Part shown: positions 53,436 to 60,983 of the stretch, in pieces
Layout of the letters: each line of letters opens with the position of its first letter
Position numbering within the stretch: the first letter of the stretch is position 1
DNA from: Clostridia bacterium
Lineage (GTDB): Bacteria > Bacillota > Clostridia > Oscillospirales > Acutalibacteraceae
Length of the DNA: 61,124 nt
Direction: 5' to 3'
Assembly: GCA_017399175.1 (NCBI GenBank)
Contig: JAFQEE010000056.1
Coordinates: forward strand, 1-61,124
Translations under genes and position numbers: made by a program
The notes under the pieces: model-generated
What the model was told of the DNA's origin: nothing
Seen by the model: the letters and a program-made list of their open reading frames with translations, nothing else
The model's database searches: none

Positions 53436-54734
53436 TTATTTACTTTTTACAAATAAAGCGGGTAAAATTATAGGAGTTTTTCCCTCTATTTTCTTAATTT
53501 GTTCTAAAAGCAGATTTTTAAGTTTGACTCTTTCCTCTTTATATTCCTTTGATTTAATAAGGTTATTTTTTTGTTCTTTATCTGTACGATTATCATATAA
53601 ATAATCTTCAAAATAAATCGGCGAATGAGATGATAATGGTAAAGGTGATGAAACGGAATATGTAAAATCCTTTGTTCTGATTGCTCTGCCACATTGTGTT
53701 TCACTTATCTGTACAAATGCACACTCGCAATCTTCTTTATTTAAAATTGCAGTTCCCTGATACTGTTTTGGAATTCCTATTTCTGCAAGTGATAATAACG
53801 TTGGTGGTAAGTCAACAAGACTAACGATTTTGTTTTCTCTTATACCCTTTGGATAATCTTTTGATTTAATTACAAGAGGAGTATGGATTGACGAATCGTG
53901 ACAACTGCGTTTATATTCCATATTTCTTGTCTTGAAATGACAACCGTGGTCGGATGTATAAATAATCGCAGTATTATCATATATTCCTTTTTCTTTTAAT
54001 ACGCTAATCAATCTGCCTAAATTATCATCAAGACTTTCTATTGCAGCAAGATAATCGGGATACATTTCATTATAGTTTCCCTTAAATGCTTTTAGGTCAT
54101 CAGGAATTTCATAGTTACTGTATTTACCAATTTTTTCTTTTGGTCCTTCAAATGTTTTTCTGTCATTCTGATGATGAGGTTCAAGTTGAGAAATAAACAT
54201 AAAAAACGGTTTTTCATCATTATGATTTTTAATATATTCAATAGCAAAATCATTTATTCTGTCAGCACGATAGCCCTTAAATTCAATTTTATTACCGTCT
54301 TCATCAAACACATATCCATCATATCCATGAGAAGTGAATTCAAGAACATCAGCACCGCGAAAATATTTATAACCCCACAAACGATTTTTAGGAATAGCTG
54401 TTTTTTCACATCTAATATTTTCGCCACCATTTTTTCCGGAAGCCAAATGCAGTTTTCCGAAATATGCTGTATCATAACTATTTTCATTAAAATAATCTGC
54501 AAGTGACTTTTCATCATCACGAAGTGGAATTCCGTTGATATGACAACCACATTCAGTAGGATAAACACCTGTCTGCAAACACGCTCTTGCAGGTCCACAA
54601 ACAGGCTGACAAGTATAACAATTCTCGAAAAATGTTCCTTCATCAGCAAGTTGCATAAGATTGGGCATTATATTTTCATTAACAGTATCATACCTTTGTT
54701 GGTCAGAAAAATAAAAAATAATGTTTTGTTTCAT
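53436..54734 (-). CDS. Sulfatase, cytoplasmic, type I Cys
   Basis: A 432-residue alkaline phosphatase-superfamily sulfatase. IIFYFSDQQRYDTV holds metal Asp residues; CQPVCGPARACLQTG contains the CxPxR site whose Cys becomes formylglycine. TSDHGCHF supplies more metal ligands. No signal peptide, so it acts inside the cell. A radical-SAM anSME maturase is needed but none is here. The in-frame extension upstream is rejected because GGAGATTAAAT precedes ATG 54734. Confidence 0.9.
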   Translation of the reverse strand: MKQNIIFYFSDQQRYDTVNENIMPNLMQLADEGTFFENCYTCQPVCGPARACLQTGVYPTECGCHINGIPLRDDEKSLADYFNENSYDTAYFGKLHLASGKNGGENIRCEKTAIPKNRLWGYKYFRGADVLEFTSHGYDGYVFDEDGNKIEFKGYRADRINDFAIEYIKNHNDEKPFFMFISQLEPHHQNDRKTFEGPKEKIGKYSNYEIPDDLKAFKGNYNEMYPDYLAAIESLDDNLGRLISVLKEKGIYDNTAIIYTSDHGCHFKTRNMEYKRSCHDSSIHTPLVIKSKDYPKGIRENKIVSLVDLPPTLLSLAEIGIPKQYQGTAILNKEDCECAFVQISETQCGRAIRTKDFTYSVSSPLPLSSHSPIYFEDYLYDNRTDKEQKNNLIKSKEYKEERVKLKNLLLEQIKKIEGKTPIILPALFVKSK

Positions 54735-54762
54735 ATTTAATCTCCGTAAATAATATGAAAAT

Positions 54763-54790
54763 ATTATATCATAAGTTAAGAAATTTACAA
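54763..54790 (-). promoter_or_regulatory. Sigma-A-type promoter of the sulfatase gene
   Basis: On the minus strand TTGTAA (54790-54785), 16 bp, TATAAT (54768-54763). Confidence 0.6.
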
Positions 54791-54807
54791 TCATAAATTG
54801 GAGTTTG

Positions 54808-54945
54808 CCTGGGTAAGTGCAAAATACAAAACGCAAAGTGCAAAGTAAAGGAACTGCGTTGCGATTATATCCCCCCCTTCCGTCACTCGCTATGCTCGTG
54901 CCACCTTCCCCTCCAGGGGGAAGGCAAAAGGGTCCGATATATTAT
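54808..54945. repeat. G+C-rich intergenic repeat-like element with hairpins
   Basis: The 307-bp gap between the sulfatase and manA promoters holds an A-rich stretch with repeated GCAAA units (about 54819-54848) followed by a C-rich segment (54871-54925) clearly different from its surroundings. The latter includes a perfect 8-bp stem (CCTTCCCC 54904-54911 with GGGGAAGG 54917-54924). It looks like the palindromic G+C-rich repeats scattered in gut Clostridia. No gene is seen in it. Confidence 0.6.
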
Positions 54946-54984
54946 AATTTGAATAATAACAAAGGACATTTTAATAATCAATTA

Positions 54985-55013
54985 TTGAAATGAAAATATT
55001 ATTATGTTAAAAT
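54985..55013 (+). promoter_or_regulatory. Sigma-A-type promoter of manA
   Basis: TTGAAA (54985-54990), 17 bp, TAAAAT (55008-55013), then AAGGAG and the ATG at 55042. Confidence 0.66.
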
Positions 55014-55041
55014 ATTTTGAAAATATTTAAGGAGTGGTTTT

Positions 55042-55989
55042 ATGTATATTTTAAAATTAAAACCTGTTTTTAAAGACTACATCTGGGGTGGAACAAAGCT
55101 TCGTGACGAATACGGTTTTCAGTCTGACCTTACAAAACTTGCAGAAGGTTGGATGTTATCCTGTCATAAAGATGGTGAAAATACAATTGAAAACGGTGAT
55201 TTTGAAGGCAAATCGCTTACAGAAGTCGTTAACGTTAACCCAGACTACTTAGGTGAAAATGGAAAAGCATTTGAATACTTCCCTATTCTCATAAAACTCA
55301 TTGATGCTAAAAATGACCTTTCTGTTCAGGTGCATCCTGATAATGAATATGCGATGCGTGTTGAAAAAGAGTATGGCAAAACTGAATGCTGGTACATTCT
55401 TGATTGTGACGAAGATGCGGAACTGATTTATGGTTTTAACAAATCAATCACAAGTGAAGAATTCAAAGAAAAAATTGCTGATAACACATTCCTTGAAACT
55501 GTTAACAAGGTTAAAGTGAATAAGGGTGATTTATTCTTTATCGACGCAGGAACTCTTCACGCAATCGGCAAAGGTATTCTTCTTGCTGAAATTCAGCAAA
55601 ATTCAAATACTACATACCGTGTTTACGATTATGGAAGACTTGGTGCTGACGGAAAACCAAGAGAACTCCATGTTGAAAAAGCAATTGATGTAACTAAATG
55701 CACACCACCAACTCGTTCAACAAATCCTGAAGGCGACTTAATAGTTGCTGACGGATATTCAACACAACTACTCACTAAATGTGATTTGTTCAATGTAGAA
55801 AAAGTATCTGTTGACACGACATACACAGCTGTTGCTGATGAAAAATCATTTGTTTCTGTTTTAGTTACAGATGGTAATGCAACCATTGACGGATTAGAAA
55901 TCAATAAAGGAGATAGTCTGTTTATTCCTGCTAATTATGGTGAATTCACTGTTACAGGAAAAACAGAACTTATAATTACACGAGTATAA
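55042..55989 (+). CDS. manA: Mannose-6-phosphate isomerase, class I
   Basis: A 315-residue cupin enzyme. YIWGGTKLRDEYG opens the family; QVHPDNEYA and the DAGTLHAIGKG loop supply the zinc ligands; LHVEKAIDVT follows. It interconverts mannose-6-P and fructose-6-P for mannose use and glycan precursors. It overlaps the MFS gene by one base (TAATG), so the transporter may carry a sugar or sugar derivative related to this pathway. Confidence 0.93.
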   Translation: MYILKLKPVFKDYIWGGTKLRDEYGFQSDLTKLAEGWMLSCHKDGENTIENGDFEGKSLTEVVNVNPDYLGENGKAFEYFPILIKLIDAKNDLSVQVHPDNEYAMRVEKEYGKTECWYILDCDEDAELIYGFNKSITSEEFKEKIADNTFLETVNKVKVNKGDLFFIDAGTLHAIGKGILLAEIQQNSNTTYRVYDYGRLGADGKPRELHVEKAIDVTKCTPPTRSTNPEGDLIVADGYSTQLLTKCDLFNVEKVSVDTTYTAVADEKSFVSVLVTDGNATIDGLEINKGDSLFIPANYGEFTVTGKTELIITRV

Positions 55990-57224
55990 TGAAAACAAGA
56001 ACATTTACCGGAACAAAAACAGCCTGTTATACAGGTTATGTTGTTCAAGGAATTATTAACAATATTGCTCCCCTGCTTTTTGTAATTTTCAGCGATAAGT
56101 TTAATATTACACTTGATAAACTATCACTTTTAATTACAATTAATTTTGCTACTCAACTTATTGTAGATACTTTATCAATTAAATTTGTTGATATTATTGG
56201 ATACAAACCACTCGCAATAGTTTCACAAGGAATTGCATTTTTAGGACTCATCTGTCTTGGAATTTTGCCAAACATAATGTCAAATTCATATTTAGGAATT
56301 GTAATTTCGATTGTTCTTTCTGCTATCGGCAGTGGGATTACTGAAGTTATAATTAGTCCTATTGTTGAATCAATACCTGGTGAAAAGAAAACATCTGAAA
56401 TGAGCTTATTACACTCATTTTACTGTTGGGGACAAGTGTTTGTTGTGTTATTGACAACAATAATGATAAGACTGTTGGGGAATGACTTGTGGTATATCGC
56501 ACCAATCTTATGGGCATTGATTCCGCTTGTAAATACAATTAATTTTATATCCGTTCCTATCCAACCAAACCTTACAAAAGAAGAAAAAATTCCATTTTTC
56601 AAGTTGCTTTTCTCAAAACAATTTCTACTTTGTATCGTTATAATGGTTTGTTCGGGTGCATCTGAAATTGGAATGTCACAATGGTCATCTTATTTTGCCG
56701 AAGCAGGTCTTAAAGTTACAAAAATGACCGGAGATTTATTAGGTCCTTGTCTTTTTGCAATTCTTATGGGAACAGGAAGAATGATTTTTGGCTTTGTTGG
56801 TGAAAAAATAAACCTTAAAGTTGCTCTTTATTTCTCTGCAAGTTTATGTGCTTTTTGTTATCTTGGAACTTGCTTTATAACAACTCCTATGATTTCACTT
56901 TTAACTTGTGCTTTAACAGGAATTACAGTAAGTATTATGTGGCCTGCAACACTCAGTCTTGCTGCAAGACTTTTCCCGAACGGTGGAGGTTCAATGTATA
57001 GTGCTCTCGCACTTTCAGGTGATACAGGATGCACATTAGGTCCTTGGTTTATAAGTTTTATGACCATACAAATGTCAAACGGAGTTACATCAGGCGAATC
57101 CCTTAAAACCGGTCTTGGTTTTGGAGCATTATTCCCAATTCTGATGATTCTTGCAATAACAATGTTGAATATTAAAAAAAGAGGTATTGACAATAATCGT
57201 CACAATGATATAATTAAGTCATAA
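55989..57224 (+). CDS. MFS transporter, probable sugar-type
   Basis: A 411-residue protein with 12 hydrophobic segments. TQLIVDTLSIKFVDIIGYKP in pieces near 50-68 is the MFS loop 2-3 region and FAILMGTGRMIFGFVGEKI near 255-275 its repeat in the second half. Features resemble the FucP/sugar MFS group. The substrate is not readable. It is translationally coupled to manA. The last 13 codons contain a complete promoter for the FMN riboswitch. Confidence 0.85.
   Translation: MKTRTFTGTKTACYTGYVVQGIINNIAPLLFVIFSDKFNITLDKLSLLITINFATQLIVDTLSIKFVDIIGYKPLAIVSQGIAFLGLICLGILPNIMSNSYLGIVISIVLSAIGSGITEVIISPIVESIPGEKKTSEMSLLHSFYCWGQVFVVLLTTIMIRLLGNDLWYIAPILWALIPLVNTINFISVPIQPNLTKEEKIPFFKLLFSKQFLLCIVIMVCSGASEIGMSQWSSYFAEAGLKVTKMTGDLLGPCLFAILMGTGRMIFGFVGEKINLKVALYFSASLCAFCYLGTCFITTPMISLLTCALTGITVSIMWPATLSLAARLFPNGGGSMYSALALSGDTGCTLGPWFISFMTIQMSNGVTSGESLKTGLGFGALFPILMILAITMLNIKKRGIDNNRHNDIIKS
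57187..57214 (+). promoter_or_regulatory. Consensus promoter inside the MFS gene, driving ribU
   Basis: TTGACA (57187-57192), 16 bp, TATAAT (57209-57214); both hexamers are perfect. It lies within the MFS 3' end and would start a transcript shortly before the FMN aptamer. Confidence 0.82.
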
Positions 57225-57241
57225 AATATAATATATTAGTT

Positions 57242-57349
57242 GTCTTCAGGGCGGAGTGAAATTCTCCACCGGTGGTAAAGTCCACGAGCCATATAGCTGA
57301 ATGGGTGTAATTCCCATACCGACGGTATAGTCCGGATGAAAGAAGATGC
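57242..57349 (+). promoter_or_regulatory. FMN riboswitch (RFN element)
   Basis: The conserved RFN segments are in order: CTTCAGGGCGGAGTGAAATT, CTCCACCGGTGGTAAAGTCC, ACGAGCC, ATTCCCATACCGACGGTATAG and TCCGGATGAAAGAAGATGC (each within 20 bases in one copy). The paired helices P2-P6 can be drawn and the ends form P1. It binds FMN and controls the downstream transport gene by termination. Confidence 0.95.
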
Positions 57350-57370
57350 AACATTTTTGTTACATTTAAG

Positions 57371-57400
57371 CCCTGCTGTTATCAGCAGGGTTTTCTGTTT
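57371..57400 (+). terminator. Riboswitch-controlled terminator before ribU
   Basis: An 8-bp stem (CCCTGCTG 57371-57378 with CAGCAGGG 57383-57390) with loop TTAT is followed by TTTTCTGTTT. When FMN is bound the helix forms and blocks ribU transcription. Confidence 0.9.
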
Positions 57401-57429
57401 GACAACTAAAAATGAAAGGAATGTTTTTT

Positions 57430-58020
57430 ATGTCAAACAATCGAAACAAGAAAATTTTCAATTTAACATTAGTTGGATTAATGACTGCGATTGCAACAGT
57501 TATTTATATGGTTTTTCCTGAAATAAATATTGTTCCCGGAGTCAGTCATTTAAAAGTAGATTTTTCAGATTTTCCTGCAATACTTACAGGTGTAATAGTA
57601 GGTCCTGTTCAAGGAATATTGGTTGAAGTATTCAAAAATATTATTCATTTAACAAGAACAACAACTGTCGGTATTGGTGAAATAATGAATATTATTCTTG
57701 GCAGTAGTATGATTTTATCAATGTGGGGATTTGTAAAAGTCTTTAAAAAAGTGTTTAATGAAAATAAAATCTCTGTTAAGACATATCTCTTATCATCTGC
57801 AATCACTATTGTTATTGCTATAATTGTAGGTTGGATTGCTAATATGATTTTCACACCTATTTTCTATAAAATTATGGGGTTCCCGCTTGTAAGCGAAACA
57901 TACTGGGCAGGTGTGTGGGGTTCAACAACACTAAACTCAATTAAAGCACTTTTTAATATTGTTCCATTTTTCCCAATATACAAAGTTCTTGAAAAAGCAA
58001 TAAAAAAATACACAATGTAG
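57430..58020 (+). CDS. ribU: ECF riboflavin transporter substrate-binding subunit RibU
   Basis: A 196-residue integral membrane protein with about six hydrophobic helices. FPEINIVPGVSHLKVDFSD with ASN-rich loops and VDFSDFPAIL is the flavin-binding end of RibU. It needs the shared EcfT and EcfAA' parts of the energising module, encoded elsewhere. Regulation by the FMN riboswitch confirms flavin uptake. Earlier in-frame ATGs (57412, 57421) lie in or just after the AAAGGA site, so ATG 57430 (9 nt away) is chosen. Confidence 0.92.
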   Translation: MSNNRNKKIFNLTLVGLMTAIATVIYMVFPEINIVPGVSHLKVDFSDFPAILTGVIVGPVQGILVEVFKNIIHLTRTTTVGIGEIMNIILGSSMILSMWGFVKVFKKVFNENKISVKTYLLSSAITIVIAIIVGWIANMIFTPIFYKIMGFPLVSETYWAGVWGSTTLNSIKALFNIVPFFPIYKVLEKAIKKYTM

Positions 58021-58048
58021 TTGACATTATACAATATTATGATAAAAT
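58021..58048 (+). promoter_or_regulatory. Promoter of the metK leader
   Basis: TTGACA (58021-58026), 16 bp, TAAAAT (58043-58048), beginning directly after the ribU stop. Confidence 0.72.
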
Positions 58049-58068
58049 ATATAAGAACTTAATATATC

Positions 58069-58163
58069 CCTTATGCAGAGTGGTGGAGGGTCTGGCCCTG
58101 TGAAGCCCAGCAACCTGCTTTTATGCAAGGTGCTAATTCCTGCGGATTATCCGAGATATAAGG
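58069..58163 (+). promoter_or_regulatory. SAM-I (S-box) riboswitch
   Basis: The S-box core is seen: CCTTAT (P1 left), GCAGAGTGGTGGAGGGTCTGG, CCCTGTGAAGCCCAGCAACC, then GGTGCTAATTCCTGCGG and ATAAGG (P1 right, 58158-58163). It senses S-adenosylmethionine and represses metK when SAM is high. Confidence 0.95.
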
Positions 58164-58174
58164 TTGTAATTAAA

Positions 58175-58197
58175 AAGCACCCTTATTATGGGTGCTT
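58175..58197 (+). terminator. S-box terminator/attenuator before metK
   Basis: An 8-bp stem (AAGCACCC 58175-58182 with GGGTGCTT 58190-58197), loop TTATTAT. The following U tract is short (ATCTAATTTT) and the ribosome site GGAGGAG is only about 11 bp further, so it may act on termination or on translation. Confidence 0.8.
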
Positions 58198-58220
58198 ATC
58201 TAATTTTGGAGGAGAAAAAT

Positions 58221-59411
58221 ATGGCTAAATTTTTATTTACATCAGAATCAGTAACTGAAGGTCATCCTGATAAAATTTGTGATAAAATTTCTGATTCAAT
58301 TCTTGATGCAATGCTCGCACAGGACCCAATGTCACGAGTTGCTTGTGAAACAACAGTAACAACAGGACAAGTTCTTGTTATGGGCGAAATCACATCAAAA
58401 GCTCAAGTTAATATTCCTGAAATTGTTCGTAATACAGTTCTTGAAATTGGTTATGACCATAGTGATAAAGGTTTTGACGGCAACACATGTGCTGTTCTTG
58501 TAGCACTTGATAAGCAGTCAGCAGATATTGCTCTTGGTGTTGACAATTCAATGGAAATCAAAGAAGGAAATGATGATTTCTATAATCTTAACGGTGCCGG
58601 CGACCAAGGTATGATGTTCGGCTTTGCTTGTGATGAAACACCTGAACTTATGCCTATGCCAATTTCACTTGCAAACAAGCTTGCTGTTCAACTTACAAAA
58701 GTAAGAAAAGACGGAACTCTCCCCTATCTTCGTGCTGACGGTAAAACTCAGGTTACTGTTGAATATGATGATGACAGAAATCCTGTAAGAATTGATGCGA
58801 TTGTTGTATCATCACAGCACAGTGCCGATGTTGAACTCTCTCAAATTCGTGAAGACATTAAGAAAAATGTCATTGAACCAATCGTTCCTGCAAATCTTAT
58901 TGATGAAAATACAAAGATTTTTGTTAACCCAACAGGAAGATTTGTTATCGGTGGTCCTATGGGTGACTCTGGTCTTACAGGTCGTAAGATTATCGTTGAT
59001 ACATACGGTGGATACTCTCGTCACGGTGGCGGTGCTTTCTCAGGAAAAGACCCTACAAAAGTTGACCGTTCTGCTGCATATGCTGCAAGATATGTTGCTA
59101 AAAACATTGTTGCTGCCGGTCTTGCTAAAAAATGTGAAATTCAGTTAGCATATGCAATCGGTGTTGCAAAGCCTGTTTCAGTTATGGTTGACACATTTGG
59201 TACAGGTGTTCTTAAAGATTCTGAACTCGGTGACATTGTTAACGAAGTATTTGACCTTCGTCCTGCTGCAATTATCGATAACCTTAAACTTCGTAATCCT
59301 ATTTACAAACAGCTTGCTGCATACGGTCATGTAGGCAGAACCGACTGTAATGTTATGTGGGAAAAAACTGACAAAGTTGAAATTTTAAAAGAAAAAGCAA
59401 AAATTAACTAA
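58221..59411 (+). CDS. metK: S-adenosylmethionine synthetase
   Basis: A 396-residue enzyme making SAM from ATP and methionine. [16 protein letters not shown] at the N terminus, [41 protein letters not shown] and [18 protein letters not shown] in pieces carry the metal, phosphate and methionine ligands. GGAGGAG precedes ATG 58221, so longer frames are rejected. Strong codon bias suggests high expression. Regulated by the S-box. Confidence 0.97.
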   Translation: MAKFLFTSESVTEGHPDKICDKISDSILDAMLAQDPMSRVACETTVTTGQVLVMGEITSKAQVNIPEIVRNTVLEIGYDHSDKGFDGNTCAVLVALDKQSADIALGVDNSMEIKEGNDDFYNLNGAGDQGMMFGFACDETPELMPMPISLANKLAVQLTKVRKDGTLPYLRADGKTQVTVEYDDDRNPVRIDAIVVSSQHSADVELSQIREDIKKNVIEPIVPANLIDENTKIFVNPTGRFVIGGPMGDSGLTGRKIIVDTYGGYSRHGGGAFSGKDPTKVDRSAAYAARYVAKNIVAAGLAKKCEIQLAYAIGVAKPVSVMVDTFGTGVLKDSELGDIVNEVFDLRPAAIIDNLKLRNPIYKQLAAYGHVGRTDCNVMWEKTDKVEILKEKAKIN

Positions 59412-59493
59412 AATTCAAAAATTGTATAAAGCATTAAAATTTACTCATAATAATCTTGCACATAAAAAAGATGCAATTTAAGGAGTGAAAATA

Positions 59494-59709
59494 ATGCTTG
59501 ACAGAATTTCATTAATACTCGTTGTTATCGGAGCAATTAACTGGGGTGCAATCGGTCTTTTCCAATTTGACCTTGTTGCCTGGATTTTCGGTGGACAAGA
59601 TGCTATTATCAGCAGAATTGTTTATACGCTTGTTGCTCTTGCAGGTATCTGGTGCTTGTCACTTTTATTCCGTCACAACGAAATCTTGGTTTCAAATGAT
59701 GAAATGTAA
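59494..59709 (+). CDS. DUF378 small membrane protein
   Basis: A 71-residue protein with two hydrophobic helices (about 5-25 and 37-57). The GAINWGAIGLFQFDLVA signature with Asn-Trp-Gly between them defines DUF378 (YuzA). Function unknown. AAGGAG lies 8 nt before ATG 59494; a GTG at 59485 overlaps that site and is not used. Confidence 0.9.
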   Translation: MLDRISLILVVIGAINWGAIGLFQFDLVAWIFGGQDAIISRIVYTLVALAGIWCLSLLFRHNEILVSNDEM

Positions 59710-59718
59710 CTAACAGAA

Positions 59719-59750
59719 AACTCTTTCGATTAGTTTCGGAAGAGTTTTTT
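59719..59750 (+). terminator. Terminator after the DUF378 gene
   Basis: A 10-bp stem (AACTCTTTCG 59719-59728 with CGGAAGAGTT 59737-59746, one G-T pair) is followed by a T run. Confidence 0.82.
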
Positions 59751-59751
59751 C

Positions 59752-59779
59752 TTGCTTTATTTTATATTTATGTTAAAAT
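59752..59779 (+). promoter_or_regulatory. Sigma-A-type promoter of the metallophosphoesterase
   Basis: TTGCTT (59752-59757), 16 bp, TAAAAT (59774-59779), then CAAGGAG and the ATG at 59805. Confidence 0.62.
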
Positions 59780-59804
59780 ATAAAAAAATTCAAGGAGAAA
59801 CATT

Positions 59805-60839
59805 ATGTTAGCTACTATTAAATCTATTATTTCAGTTGTTAATGCAATTATATTGACAATTTTTCCCGGATTGACATTTCAGGATATTATTGATGCGAAA
59901 AAAGAGTGTTGTGAATATGCAATTGAAACAACAAAAGAGCTTACCATTTTTGAAGAAATGTATGATAATTGTCTTTTGAATGCATCTATTGTTTCAGATA
60001 TACATATTGATGTTGATTGGCCTATTGGAGAATGGGTATGGGCAAACGGACTTAACGACCTTGAACGTTCGAGAGATACTATCGATGCTTTAATTGTTTC
60101 AGGTGACCTTACAAATTATGGTGATGGTCCTTCAATTGAAAGCTTCTTCAATATTATGGCTGAAAGTGATTGTGCTGAAAATTGGGTTACAGCAATGGGT
60201 AACCACGATGTTGGTCATGTTGACGATACAACACAAGAAGGTGCAAGACAGCGATTTGTTGACTTATATAACAAATTAAATCCGTCAGGCAAAAAAATTG
60301 ACAAGGCATATTATAAGACAGATATTAACGGTTATCGATTTGTTGTGCTTTGTGACGATGGTGATGACACGTGGGACACTCCTGATATGAGTCCTGAACA
60401 GATTCAGTTCCTTGATGATTCGCTTAAAGAGGCTGCTGACAGAAACTTGCCGATGTTTGTTGTCTGTCATGTTCCTTGTAATGGTGTAAATGGTCTTGAT
60501 ACAATATGGCCTGACAACGGATTGAATGAAAATAGTGATACAGTTAAAGCAATTTTAGAAAAATATAAAAATGTATTCTTTATAAGCGGTCATGTTCACA
60601 CAGGTATAAACGGTCCTTTGGTAGAAAATGTATTTGGTTTTTCCTGTGTTGAAAAGCATAATGGTGTTACTTATGTAAATCTTCCTACATATATGATAGT
60701 AAACCGTTACGGTGTGCCTTGGGGTGGTATGGGCTTCCAGATGGAAGTTTATGAAAACGAGATTCTTTTCAGAGCAAGAAACTTCGGTTCATCAACATGG
60801 TATCCCGTATATGACCATACAGTAGAGTTGGATAAATAA
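59805..60839 (+). CDS. Calcineurin-like metallophosphoesterase
   Basis: A 344-residue dimetal phosphoesterase. The five family motifs occur in order: SDIHIDV (DxH), VSGDLTNYGD (GDxx), AMGNHDVG (GNHD), VVCHVP and FISGHVHTG (GHxH). A hydrophobic segment (residues 6-25) could be a signal anchor, so the enzyme may face the outside. Substrate unknown. Single-gene transcript with its own promoter. Confidence 0.9.
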   Translation: MLATIKSIISVVNAIILTIFPGLTFQDIIDAKKECCEYAIETTKELTIFEEMYDNCLLNASIVSDIHIDVDWPIGEWVWANGLNDLERSRDTIDALIVSGDLTNYGDGPSIESFFNIMAESDCAENWVTAMGNHDVGHVDDTTQEGARQRFVDLYNKLNPSGKKIDKAYYKTDINGYRFVVLCDDGDDTWDTPDMSPEQIQFLDDSLKEAADRNLPMFVVCHVPCNGVNGLDTIWPDNGLNENSDTVKAILEKYKNVFFISGHVHTGINGPLVENVFGFSCVEKHNGVTYVNLPTYMIVNRYGVPWGGMGFQMEVYENEILFRARNFGSSTWYPVYDHTVELDK

Positions 60840-60849
60840 ATACAAAATT

Positions 60850-60975
60850 CGCGTAGGGACAGACAAATCTCACCTGCTAGTTCGGTCGGTGCTTCTGCTT
60901 CGCAGAGGTGTCCACCGGACACCCGCACCCCACATCGTCCCGTTCCAAAGTTCATCGTTCATTTGTTGCGGGCGG
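60850..60975. repeat. G+C-rich repeat island with tandem mini-hairpins
   Basis: Stretch after the phosphoesterase with composition unlike its flanks. TCTGC-TTC-GCAGA (60894-60906) is followed directly by GGTGTCC-ACC-GGACACC (60907-60923), two adjacent short hairpins. No plausible gene is present. It resembles G+C-rich intergenic repeats; a boundary of mobile DNA is another possibility. Confidence 0.55.
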
Positions 60976-60983
60976 ATGTGGGC

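Noticed and set aside
57336-57521. 61-codon + frame over the FMN riboswitch end
   Set aside because: It lies in the riboswitch expression platform and overlaps ribU in another frame without a ribosome site.
60749-60955. 68-codon minus-strand frame in the G+C-rich island
   Set aside because: The frame exists because the island is G+C-rich and the strand is opposite to the phosphoesterase; no ribosome site or recognisable protein.
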